The notes beneath the pieces were generated by a model. That model saw only the letters and a program-made list of their open reading frames with translations. It was not told where the DNA came from and ran no database searches. The translations under genes and the position numbers were made by a program. 22,548 nucleotides of DNA, taken from positions 1 through 22,548 of the forward strand of contig DAOTVS010000179.1 of the NCBI GenBank assembly GCA_034436375.1. Reading direction: 5' to 3'. Positions 1 through 7,473 of this stretch are shown in pieces. This DNA comes from DAOTVS01 sp034436375. Lineage in GTDB: Bacteria; Chloroflexota; Anaerolineae; SpSt-313. The stretch's first letter is position 1, and each line of letters begins with the position of its first letter.

Positions 1-798
1 GATGCGCTCAACCGCCTGACCGGCAAGCAGTACATCACCGGCACGACCTGCCCGGCGACCCCCGCGCCCAGCGTCACCTACCGCTACGATGAAGGGCCCA
101 ACGGCATCGGCCGGCGCACCAGCATGAGCGACCCCTCCGGCGAGACAGCGTGGAGCTACGACGCGCGGGGGCGGGTGACGGCGGAGACGAAGCAGCTCGA
201 GGTCAATAGCTTCGTCACAGCCTACACCTACCGCAGCGACGACCAGCCGGTCAGCATGACTTACCCCGATGGCGAGGTGCTCAACTACACTTATGACGCC
301 TGGGGCCAGCCGCAGGGCATGAGCGGCAGCAGCAACTATGCCTCTGCAGCCCAATACACCGCCGCCGGCCAGCTCCAGTCACTGACCTACGGCAACGGCG
401 TCGCCACCACCTGGAACTATGACCCCGTGACCGCGCGCCTGAGCTCGATCACCGCTTTCGGCGTGCTCGACCTGGACTATACCTACTATCCCAACGGCGA
501 CGTATACACCCTCACCGATGACGGGCAGACGACCACGTTCGGCTACGACGAGCTGGACCGCCTTACCTCTGCCACCGGCCGGCCTTACCCCTGCAACCGT
601 TGCCGGTTGCGGATGGCCTCTTTCTTGATCTCGTCGTATATGCGCTCTACACCGGAGCGCAGCAGGCGTCTGGCGTGTTCCTCATCGCCGGGGGCGATGG
701 GAAATGCGCCCAGCGGCCTGACGCGCTCGACGGTTTCGCGGCGGGTGTGGCCGGCCTGGAAGCAGGCTTCGACGCGCCCGCGCAGCTCCGTCATATAG
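1..798 (+). CDS. RHS/YD-repeat protein, 3' fragment, truncated
   Basis: The frame is open from base 1, so the 5' part lies outside the window. The translation shows several YD-type repeats: YDARGRVTAE, then a YRSDDQPVSMTYPDG unit, a YTAAGQLQSLTYGNG unit and a final FGYDELDRLTSATG. Such repeats build the cell-surface or secreted shell of RHS/wall-associated proteins, which often enclose a variable C-terminal toxin. Here the repeats stop at about base 580. The last ~70 codons (RPYPCNRCR onward) are simply the antisense of the MBL gene at 585-1460, and the stop is TAG at 796-798. There is no RHS core end and no toxin domain. I infer a broken gene left by a rearrangement, or a misjoined contig. 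The YD-repeat assignment is firm; whether a functional protein is made is doubtful. Confidence 0.75.
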   Translation, partial: DALNRLTGKQYITGTTCPATPAPSVTYRYDEGPNGIGRRTSMSDPSGETAWSYDARGRVTAETKQLEVNSFVTAYTYRSDDQPVSMTYPDGEVLNYTYDAWGQPQGMSGSSNYASAAQYTAAGQLQSLTYGNGVATTWNYDPVTARLSSITAFGVLDLDYTYYPNGDVYTLTDDGQTTTFGYDELDRLTSATGRPYPCNRCRLRMASFLISSYMRSTPERSRRLACSSSPGAMGNAPSGLTRSTVSRRVWPAWKQASTRPRSSVI

Positions 799-1460
799 TT
801 GTATATGGTATCTACGATCTCCATGCCGCCAGGCTCGCCGTGGCCGGGGATGATGGTTTTGACGTCCATAGCGCGCACGAACCGGAGCGACTCGATCCAC
901 TGGCGCGAGTTGGCGTCGCCCACATAGGGGTGGGACCCGCTCACGACCAGGTCGCCGGCAAAGAGCACGCCCTCTTCCGGCAAGTGGACGCCCAGGGTGG
1001 CGGCGCTGTGCCCGCCGAGAAAGAGCACGTCCACCCGGCGCTCTGGGCACCAGAGGGTCATGGATTTGCCGACCGTCAGGGTGGGGTGGATGAGGTGAAC
1101 CCCCGCCAGTTGCTGGGCCAGGTCGGGCACCTGGGCACCGTTCTGTTCCACGGCCTTTTCGATGAGCACCGCCAGGTCCAGGGCGCGCAGATGCTTGCAG
1201 GTGGCTTCGTGGGCGACAACGACCGCTGGGGGCAGGAAGCAGTTACCCAGCAGGTGATCCAGGTGATAGTCGGTGTTGATCAGATAGCTTACCCCATGGG
1301 CTGAGCGGCGTTCCACTTCCGCCCGCCAGGCACGAGCCTGATCGGGGATCCAGGGGGCATCGACGAGCACGGTCCCCCCGCCGGTCGTGATGAGGCCGAC
1401 ATTGGCACCAATCAGCCCCGTACCCACCAAGATACCAGGGGCGATTTCCTGGATCAACAC
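585..1460 (-). CDS. MBL-fold metallohydrolase with altered HxHxDH motif
   Basis: A 291-aa protein of the metallo-beta-lactamase superfamily; the substrate is unknown. Visible metal-site elements are NTDYHLDH at residues 62-69, GGHSAAT with H151, FAGD with D170, and IIPGHGEP with H207. In the usual HxHxDH motif the first residue is His; here it is Asp64, followed by H66, D68 and H69, so one zinc site may be changed or lost. There is no signal peptide, so it is probably cytoplasmic. The start is GTG at 1460-1458, preceded by GGGAGG six bases upstream. The start overlaps the stop of the upstream alaX-like gene by 7 nt (GTGTTGA), which implies translational coupling. The 3' end overlaps the frame of the convergent RHS fragment, and no terminator is visible after it. 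Confidence 0.85.
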   Translation of the reverse strand: MLIQEIAPGILVGTGLIGANVGLITTGGGTVLVDAPWIPDQARAWRAEVERRSAHGVSYLINTDYHLDHLLGNCFLPPAVVVAHEATCKHLRALDLAVLIEKAVEQNGAQVPDLAQQLAGVHLIHPTLTVGKSMTLWCPERRVDVLFLGGHSAATLGVHLPEEGVLFAGDLVVSGSHPYVGDANSRQWIESLRFVRAMDVKTIIPGHGEPGGMEIVDTIYNYMTELRGRVEACFQAGHTRRETVERVRPLGAFPIAPGDEEHARRLLRSGVERIYDEIKKEAIRNRQRLQG

Positions 1461-2665
1461 AGTGCACCTCCCAAGGTAGTAGAGACCAACTGTTGCGCCG
1501 CCCAGGCGAGCGCCTCGTTGACTTGATCCGGCGACATGCCGCCGCCCTCAGCGGTTTCTGGCCGGCCGCCGCCCCCACCGCCGAAGCGCTGGGTGACCAC
1601 GCGCAAGAGCCCGTGCATGTCGAGGTCCACATCCTGCGCGCGCATGAACACCAGGCGCACCGCTGGCGAAAGCGTCGCCAGGAGCGCGATGGTGCCCGCC
1701 TCGGCTGTGAGGAGCCCGGCTAACTGCTTGACCTCCAGGGCGGCGCGGTCGGGGAAGACCTGTACAATCAGTGAGTGGCCGCCGGCCTGCTGGGCCCGGG
1801 CGCGGAGGGCAGAGGCCTCGTAGGCGAGGAGTTGCCGGCGGAGTTCTTCGATCTGGCGGCGGGTGTCCTTTTCGCCGGCCACCAGGCGGCGGACGGCGGC
1901 TTCCAGCTCACGGTCGGCGATGCTCAGATCGCGCGCCAGGCTGCTGACGGCCTCGTGCTTCCACTGATAGTCGCGCAGGGCGCGCCAGCCGCAGAGGAAC
2001 TCGACGCGGGTGCCGCCCTTGTAGTGCTCCAGGCGGCGTATCTTGATCATGCCGATCTGCCCGGTGCTCGCTACGTGCGTGCCGCCACAGGGGGAAAGGT
2101 CCACGCCGCTGATCTCCACGATGCGTGGCTGCTCGCCCTTGGTGGGCTGCTTGCGCAGGTTCAGGCGGGGCAGGTCCGCGGGCGCAACCAGCGTCGCGCG
2201 GACGGGCAGGTCCGCCATCACCAGGCGGTTGGATTCATCCTCGAGCGCACGGGCCGCTTCGGGGGCAAGCTTGCCCCGGTCGAGGTCAATGGTGACCACC
2301 TCGGCGCCGAGGTGGAAGGAGACGGTCTGAGCGCCCAGCTGTTCGAGCGCGACGGCGGAGAGGATATGCTGGCCGCTGTGCTGCTGCATGTGATCAAAGC
2401 GCCGGGGCCAGTCGATCTCACCGTGGACGGTTTCACCCGCCGGAAGCTCCGGCAGCACGTGCCAGATGCCAGACCCCTCCTCACGCACGTCGAGGACGGG
2501 GATACCGTTCAGCGTGCCGAGATCGTTGGGTTGCCCGCCGCTGGTCGGGTAGAAGCAGGTGCGGTCAAGGGCGATTTCCCAGCCGGCATCGCTGGGGTGT
2601 GAGGATGCGATGTGGGCATCGAAGGAGCGACAGAAGGAGTCATCGAAGTAAAGGCGGATGGTCAA
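1454..2665 (-). CDS. AlaX-type alanyl-tRNA editing protein (long form)
   Basis: A 403-aa free-standing homologue of the alanyl-tRNA synthetase editing half, expected to hydrolyse mischarged Ser- or Gly-tRNA(Ala) in trans. The N-terminal part carries FYPTSGGQP at about 38-46. The zinc-binding signature is HSGQH (H96, H100) and CGGTH (C193, H197). Residues ~235-300 are charged and probably coiled. The C-terminus resembles the DHHA1 domain and contains the Gly run GGGGGG before a short tail. The length fits AlaX-L rather than the short AlaX forms; there is no aminoacylation domain. The start is TTG at 2665-2663, with GGAGG six bases upstream. An ATG three bases upstream of this TTG is out of frame, and reading further upstream gives non-conserved sequence past the promoter. 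It is the first gene of an operon with the MBL hydrolase and is divergent from murF-alr. Confidence 0.88.
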   Translation of the reverse strand: MTIRLYFDDSFCRSFDAHIASSHPSDAGWEIALDRTCFYPTSGGQPNDLGTLNGIPVLDVREEGSGIWHVLPELPAGETVHGEIDWPRRFDHMQQHSGQHILSAVALEQLGAQTVSFHLGAEVVTIDLDRGKLAPEAARALEDESNRLVMADLPVRATLVAPADLPRLNLRKQPTKGEQPRIVEISGVDLSPCGGTHVASTGQIGMIKIRRLEHYKGGTRVEFLCGWRALRDYQWKHEAVSSLARDLSIADRELEAAVRRLVAGEKDTRRQIEELRRQLLAYEASALRARAQQAGGHSLIVQVFPDRAALEVKQLAGLLTAEAGTIALLATLSPAVRLVFMRAQDVDLDMHGLLRVVTQRFGGGGGGRPETAEGGGMSPDQVNEALAWAAQQLVSTTLGGALC

Positions 2666-2719
2666 GCATTCCCTCCGAGGAACCGCGAGTGGACAGCTGT
2701 TACCGCTACAACGTGACGG

Positions 2720-2748
2720 ATTATAGCACAACCGAGAGAGGTTGTCGA
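2720..2748 (-). promoter_or_regulatory. Sigma70-type promoter for the alaX-like gene
   Basis: On the minus strand, TCGACA (2748-2743) and a perfect TATAAT (2725-2720) are separated by 17 bp. Transcription would start near 2713 and give a leader of about 48 nt before the TTG start with its GGAGG site. It lies back to back with the murF-alr promoter, only about 20 bp away. The call rests on consensus match and position only. Confidence 0.65.
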
Positions 2749-2767
2749 GAGAAAAAGGGGGGCAGCA

Positions 2768-2797
2768 TTGTCCTTCTCTCGCGGCTGGTGGTACAAT
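2768..2797 (+). promoter_or_regulatory. Sigma70-type promoter for murF-alr
   Basis: TTGTCC (2768-2773) and TACAAT (2792-2797) are separated by 18 bp. The predicted start near 2804 leaves a leader of only about 10 nt before the ATG at 2814, with the GGGAGGGG ribosome site in between. This short leader supports the ATG at 2814 over any upstream in-frame start. Confidence 0.6.
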
Positions 2798-2813
2798 AGC
2801 GCTGGGAGGGGCG

Positions 2814-5354
2814 ATGATCGAGTTGGCGGACCTGTTGCAGGCGACCGGGGGCCGCATCGAGGGGCCGGTGATCGCCGAGCATTTTACCGATTTCTGCTAC
2901 GACTCGCGCCAGGTGGCGCCGGGGCAGCTTTTTGTGGCTGTGCGCACCGATTGGGGCGATGGGCACGACTATGCGGCGGCGGCCTGCCGCGGGGGCGCGG
3001 TGGGTGTGTTGTGCGAGCGGCCGGTGGCCCTGGATGGCACGGCGGCGACCATTATTGTGGTGGAGGATACGCAGGAGGCGCTGGCCGATTGGGCCCGCCT
3101 GGTGCTGCGCAAGCAGGGGCTTGAAGTCATCGGCATCACCGGCAGCGCCGGCAAGACGACGACCAAAGAGGCTGTGGCCCGTGTGCTGGCTGAGGTGGGG
3201 CCTGTCTTCAGGAGCCCCGGCAACTATAGCGGGCGCTTTGGGCTGCCGATCGCTCTGGGTGGCCTGCAGCCGGGGGAACGGCTGGCGGTGCTCGAAATGG
3301 CCTGCGACTCGCCGGGCGAGATGGCCGACCTGGTGCGCCTGGCGGGCCCCCGCGATGGTGTGGTGCTGAATGTGGGCGCGGCGCACCTGGAGACCCTGGG
3401 CTCGCTGGAGAATGTCGCCCTGGAAAAGGGCTTGCTGATCGAGAGCTTGCCGGCGGAAGGCTGGGCTGTGCTCAACGGCGATGACCCCCGGGTTGCCGAG
3501 ATGGCGGGGCGGACGGCGGCGCGAGTGCTGCGCTTCGGGCTGGGCCCCGAGGCGGATGTGCGCGCCCTCGATCTGGAGAGCGATGGGCACGGGCTGTGCT
3601 TTCGCGTGCAGGCTTGGGGCGAGAACGCGCTCGTGCGCAGCCGTCTGTTGGGGCGACATAATGTCTACCCTCTGCTCGCTGCCCTGGCTCTGGGCCTGGC
3701 CTACGGCCTGCCCCTGGCGCAGGCTGCGGCGGCCCTGGAGGGGTTGGACCCCTTGCCCGGGCGGCTGCGCCCGCTGCCGGGGCGGGAGGGGAGCCTGATC
3801 CTCGACGATAGCTTCAGCTCGACGCCGCCGGCGCTCCAGGGCGCCCTGGAGACGTTGGGCGCGCTCGCGCAGCGTCCCCGGGTGGCGGTGCTGGGGGATA
3901 TGGTGCAGCTTGGCAGCAGCGAGGAGGCAGCGCACCGGGAGGCTGGCCGGCAGGCCGCAGGGGCGGTGGATTGGCTGGTGACCTGCGGCGAGCGCATGCG
4001 CCTGGCGGCCGAGGAAGCCGTGCGCCAGGGCCTGCCGCGTGCGCGCGTCCGTGTGACCTATACGCCGGAGGATGCGGCGCGGGCGGTAGAGCCGCTCCTG
4101 GGCCCGGGGGCGGCCGTTCTGGTCAAGGGGGCGGCCGAGGGGCGGCTGGAGGAAGTCGTGCGGCGCCTGCTGGCGGAGCCCGAGCGGGCAGCGGACCTGC
4201 TGGCGCGGCAAAGCCCCGGCTGGCGTTCGGTGCGCCTGAAGCGGCCCGCGCGCCCAACCTGGGTGGAGGTGGACCTGGAGGCGATTGCGCACAATGTGCG
4301 CCTGCTGCGGGAGCGCCTGGCGCCCACGGTGGCGCTGATGGCCGTGCTCAAGGCCGACGGCTATGGGCATGGCGCTATCAAAATTGCCCGTACGGCGCTG
4401 AATAATGGGGCGACCTGGCTGGGTGTGGCTTGCCTGAGTGAGGCCCTCGCCCTGCGCAGCGTGGGGATCGAGGCGCCCGTGCTGGTGCTCGGCTATACCC
4501 CGCCCTGGCAGGCGCGCGAGACGGTGGACCGGCAGGTCGATGCCACCGTGTTCTCGCTAGAGACGGCGCAGGCACTGGCGCGGGCAGGGCGAGAGCTGGG
4601 CCGGGCGGCGCAAGTTCACGTCAAGGTCGATACGGGTATGGGGCGGCTGGGCCTGGCGCCCGAAGATGTCGTGCCCTTTGTGCGTGCTCTGCACGAGCTG
4701 CCGGGTCTGGAGGTGCGGGGCTTGTTCACGCACTTTGCCACCGCCGATAGCGCTGACCGCAGTTACGCCAACCAGCAGTGGTCGCGCTTTGCTGCCGTCG
4801 TGGCTGCACTGGAGCGCGCGGGCCTGCGGCCCCCGGTCGTGCATGCGGCCAACAGCGCTGCTACACTGACGATGCCTGAGGCCCATTTCAATCTGGTACG
4901 TGTCGGCATAGCCCTCTATGGCCTCAACCCCTCGCCCGAGGTGCACTGCCCCGCTGAGATGCGCCCTGCCCTCTCCTTTAGGACTCAGGTGGCGCAGGTG
5001 AAAGATCTGCCCTGTGGCAGCCCGATCAGTTATGGCTGCACCTTCCGCACCGCGCGCGAGTCGCGGATCGCCGTGATCCCGGTTGGCTATGCTGATGGCT
5101 TTCGGCGGGCGCCCCAACATTGGGGGCACGTCCTGGTGCGGGGGCGCCGAGCGCCCATTGTGGGCCGGGTGTGCATGGATCAGACGATGATCGACGTCAC
5201 CGATATCCCCGGCGTGCGGCAGGGCGATGAGGTCGTGCTCATCGGCTCGCAAGGGGGCGAGCAGCTCACCGTGGACGAGGTGGCTGAGCGGCTGGGCACC
5301 ATCAACTATGAGGTGGTTTCAGAGATATTGGCACGAGTGCCGCGAGTTTCGTAA
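2814..5354 (+). CDS. murF-alr: Bifunctional MurF ligase / alanine racemase fusion
   Basis: An 846-aa cytoplasmic fusion. The N-terminal half (about 1-465) is UDP-N-acetylmuramoyl-tripeptide:D-alanyl-D-alanine ligase, with the ATP loop GITGSAGKTTTKE at 107-119, LLGRHNVYPLLAA and the late motif VLVKGAAEGRLE. The C-terminal half (about 476-846) is a PLP-dependent alanine racemase. It has AVLKADGYGHG at 510-520 with the PLP lysine K513, ISYG with the catalytic-type Tyr740, and VCMDQTMID near the end. One chain thus makes D-Ala and adds D-Ala-D-Ala to the precursor (D-Ala:D-Ala ligase is not in the window). The usual MurF DDxYNANP segment reads DDSFSSTPPAL (331-341), a visible divergence. The start is ATG 2814 with GGGAGGGG just upstream. 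A frame extension to 2742 would overlap the promoter and is rejected. Such fusions are known in some phyla, notably Bacteroidota. Confidence 0.93.
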   Translation: MIELADLLQATGGRIEGPVIAEHFTDFCYDSRQVAPGQLFVAVRTDWGDGHDYAAAACRGGAVGVLCERPVALDGTAATIIVVEDTQEALADWARLVLRKQGLEVIGITGSAGKTTTKEAVARVLAEVGPVFRSPGNYSGRFGLPIALGGLQPGERLAVLEMACDSPGEMADLVRLAGPRDGVVLNVGAAHLETLGSLENVALEKGLLIESLPAEGWAVLNGDDPRVAEMAGRTAARVLRFGLGPEADVRALDLESDGHGLCFRVQAWGENALVRSRLLGRHNVYPLLAALALGLAYGLPLAQAAAALEGLDPLPGRLRPLPGREGSLILDDSFSSTPPALQGALETLGALAQRPRVAVLGDMVQLGSSEEAAHREAGRQAAGAVDWLVTCGERMRLAAEEAVRQGLPRARVRVTYTPEDAARAVEPLLGPGAAVLVKGAAEGRLEEVVRRLLAEPERAADLLARQSPGWRSVRLKRPARPTWVEVDLEAIAHNVRLLRERLAPTVALMAVLKADGYGHGAIKIARTALNNGATWLGVACLSEALALRSVGIEAPVLVLGYTPPWQARETVDRQVDATVFSLETAQALARAGRELGRAAQVHVKVDTGMGRLGLAPEDVVPFVRALHELPGLEVRGLFTHFATADSADRSYANQQWSRFAAVVAALERAGLRPPVVHAANSAATLTMPEAHFNLVRVGIALYGLNPSPEVHCPAEMRPALSFRTQVAQVKDLPCGSPISYGCTFRTARESRIAVIPVGYADGFRRAPQHWGHVLVRGRRAPIVGRVCMDQTMIDVTDIPGVRQGDEVVLIGSQGGEQLTVDEVAERLGTINYEVVSEILARVPRVS

Positions 5355-5376
5355 AGTGCGCGCCCGGAGAAACAGG

Positions 5377-5405
5377 TTGACATCGATTCCGGGTTCGCTT
5401 AGAAT
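5377..5405 (+). promoter_or_regulatory. Strong sigma70-type promoter for the baseplate-J/ruvX/mltG operon
   Basis: A perfect TTGACA (5377-5382) and TAGAAT (5400-5405) are separated by 17 bp, starting 22 bases after the murF-alr stop. The predicted start is near 5412. If translation starts at the TTG at 5541, the leader is about 130 nt. Confidence 0.75.
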
Positions 5406-5540
5406 CAGCAGCGTTTTCTGCGTTTCCAGAACGAATGCAGGGTGAGGCCGGCATGGTCCGCAGACAGGTGCGCGGTGATTCCGCCCGGCTTCGGCATCAC
5501 TCTGGTGGCTTGTTGGGTTGCTCGTGCAGGAGAGCCTCCG

Positions 5541-7040
5541 TTGAGAGAGACCATCGAGCTAGGGGAGGGCGATAGCGTCGCCGTTGCCCGGCGTAAGCTG
5601 GAAGAGGCCACGATACCGCAGGTGGCCCTGCTTATTCCTCCATCCAATCCGCTGTTGCAGAGCGAGGTCAAGCTCAACCTCATCCGTCGTTTCGCCGAGG
5701 CGCTGGCTCTCGATCTCGTCCTGGTGACGGGAGATCGAGCGACTGTGGGGCGGGCGCGGCGAGCGGGTTTGCGCACCGTGAGCACTTTGCCGGCCGCCCA
5801 GCGATTGCACAGCGTGCGCGCAACCAGGGCGTTACAGCCGGCCTTGGTGCGTGGGCAGGCGGAGCGTTTGCTCCCGCCGGGCCGATCCGCAGCCGGGGGA
5901 CGATCTTCCCTTTGGGCCGAGGTGGCGCTGATCTTGCTGGTAACCGTGATGCTCACCGTCATGGGGGCAGGCGCGGCCCTCATCCTGCCAGAGGCGGTTG
6001 TGACGCTGGATCCGGTAGGCGAGGCGGCGAGTGTCAATACCGAGCTGACCGCGAGTACGCAGTGGGCAGAGGCCAACGATGCACTGCGACAGGTGCCGGC
6101 GCGTCTGACCGATTTGACTGTGCAGGGCGAAGAGAGCGGGCAGACGACAGGCCGGCAGACGGTGGACGATGGGCACGCGACGGGCGATGTGGTGCTGGCC
6201 AATAAGACGACCGAGGAAGTGACGGTGCCCAAGGGAACGGTGGTGAGCACCAATGATGGCATCCCTATCAAGTTCTACACCCTACTCGATGCCAAGGTCC
6301 CCGGTTCCTATGGCGCCACAGTGAGGGTGCCGGTGATGGCCTTTGACCCTGGTGTGCAGGGCAATGTGCCTGCGCTGACTATCCGGGTGGTGGAGGGCGA
6401 GCCCAGCCTGCAGGTCGAAGTGCTCAACGACCAACCGCTGCAGGGGGGCACGCAAAAGCGGGTTGCCATCGTCTCCGAGGATGATATGAACCGGCTGCGC
6501 TCCTCGCTGATACAGCGCGTGCAGCAGGAGGCCTATGACAAGCTGGTGACCAACCTGCAGGAGGGTGAATGGATCCCGCCCGATTCGCTCGATATCCAGG
6601 TAATCGCAGAGACCTTTGACAAACAGCTCAATGAGCAGGCCGACATGCTGCACCTGACCATGACGGTGCGCGTTGTGGGGCTCGCTGTGGACGGCAATGC
6701 GGCCCGGGCGCTGTTGGTTCGCCTGCTCGAAGCGGGGCAGACCAAAGGGCTGGTCGTCAACGAAGCGACCCTGCAGGTGCAGCAGCCGGTGGGCAGCGCG
6801 GCCGTGAGTGGGCAGACGGTGCAGTTCAAGGCTTCGGCGAGCGCCTTCCTTGTGCCGGCGATTGACCCGCGGGCGGTGAGCCGGGGCATCGCCGGCCTGG
6901 ATACGGCGCACGCCCGGGCATGGTTGAGCGACCACTATGCCCTGCGTCGGCCACCCAGCATTGAGCTGCAGCCATCCTGGTGGCCACGGCTTCCCTGGGT
7001 TGCCTGGCGCATCCGTACTCAACTGGCCGGGGGGATGTGA
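5541..7040 (+). CDS. Membrane-anchored baseplate J/gp47-like protein
   Basis: A 499-aa protein in three parts. Residues 1-95 form a small alpha/beta region (VALLIPPSNPLLQSE ... LVLVTGD) resembling the N-terminal domain often attached to bacterial baseplate-J homologues. Residues ~127-150 are one strongly hydrophobic helix (VALILLVTVMLTVMGAGAAL). The rest is probably extracytoplasmic and holds a baseplate-J-type segment (NKTTEEVTVPKGTVV, KVPGSYGATVRVPV, DPGVQGNVPA), with no visible catalytic motif. Start choice: TTG 5541 has AGGAGA seven or eight bases upstream; a GTG at 5442 in the same frame would add 33 residues with no family resemblance. It ends TGA-T-ATG, one base before ruvX. There are no phage tail genes nearby, so this is a host-operon use of the fold. 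Its function is unknown. Confidence 0.8.
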   Translation: MRETIELGEGDSVAVARRKLEEATIPQVALLIPPSNPLLQSEVKLNLIRRFAEALALDLVLVTGDRATVGRARRAGLRTVSTLPAAQRLHSVRATRALQPALVRGQAERLLPPGRSAAGGRSSLWAEVALILLVTVMLTVMGAGAALILPEAVVTLDPVGEAASVNTELTASTQWAEANDALRQVPARLTDLTVQGEESGQTTGRQTVDDGHATGDVVLANKTTEEVTVPKGTVVSTNDGIPIKFYTLLDAKVPGSYGATVRVPVMAFDPGVQGNVPALTIRVVEGEPSLQVEVLNDQPLQGGTQKRVAIVSEDDMNRLRSSLIQRVQQEAYDKLVTNLQEGEWIPPDSLDIQVIAETFDKQLNEQADMLHLTMTVRVVGLAVDGNAARALLVRLLEAGQTKGLVVNEATLQVQQPVGSAAVSGQTVQFKASASAFLVPAIDPRAVSRGIAGLDTAHARAWLSDHYALRRPPSIELQPSWWPRLPWVAWRIRTQLAGGM

Positions 7041-7041
7041 T

Positions 7042-7473
7042 ATGCGCATTCTCGCTCTTGACGTCGGCGACCGGCGGGTCGGGGTGGCCGTCAGTGATCC
7101 CCTGGGGCTGATGGCGCGGCCGCTGACGGTGATTGTGCGGCGCAGCCGCGAGGATGATTACCGGGAGATTGCCAGGCTCGCTGCGGAGCATGAGGCCTCG
7201 CTGGTGGTGGTGGGGCACCCTTTGAGCATGAGCGGCGAGGTCGGTCCGCAGGCGCGGCGCGTGGAGCGCTATGCTGCTGGCTTGGCCGAGCGCCTGGATG
7301 TGCCCCTGGTGCTCTGGGACGAGAGACTATCGACCGTGGAAGCGGAGGATAGGCTGCGGGCGGCGGGACGATCATTCCACGAGTACCGGGGGCGCCTGGA
7401 TGCGGTGGCGGCGGCCGTGATCTTGCAGAGCTATCTCGATGCGATCGAGGAAAGGGATCGGACAATTGAGTAA
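7042..7473 (+). CDS. ruvX: RuvX/YqgF-family RNase H-fold nuclease
   Basis: A 143-aa putative Holliday-junction resolvase / pre-16S rRNA 5'-end nuclease, the usual size for the family. It begins with the family signature ALDVGDRRVGVAVSD (D7 acidic residue). It continues with VVGHPLSMSGEVG, where most family members have VGLPL-x-M-x-G, then WDERLSTVEAE (E94) and DAVAAAVILQ (D120). These three acidic residues form the RNase H-like active site. The ATG at 7042 follows the upstream stop by one base (TGATATG), so it is probably translationally coupled. The longer in-frame opening from 6937 lies entirely inside the upstream gene. In Bacillus, ruvX and mltG homologues also lie close together near alaS, which resembles the arrangement here. 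Confidence 0.93.
   Translation: MRILALDVGDRRVGVAVSDPLGLMARPLTVIVRRSREDDYREIARLAAEHEASLVVVGHPLSMSGEVGPQARRVERYAAGLAERLDVPLVLWDERLSTVEAEDRLRAAGRSFHEYRGRLDAVAAAVILQSYLDAIEERDRTIE

Noticed and set aside
2721..4370. Long minus-strand open frame (549 codons) opposite murF-alr
   Set aside because: It is low-complexity Arg/His/Gln/Pro-rich antisense of a GC-rich gene with no family resemblance.
5442..5540. Upstream GTG start for the baseplate-J-like gene
   Set aside because: The added 33 residues look random and the GTG lacks a good ribosome site, whereas TTG 5541 has AGGAGA at proper spacing.
5541..7040. Prophage or contractile injection system
   Set aside because: Only one baseplate-like protein, membrane anchored, in a housekeeping operon; no tail, capsid or integrase genes.
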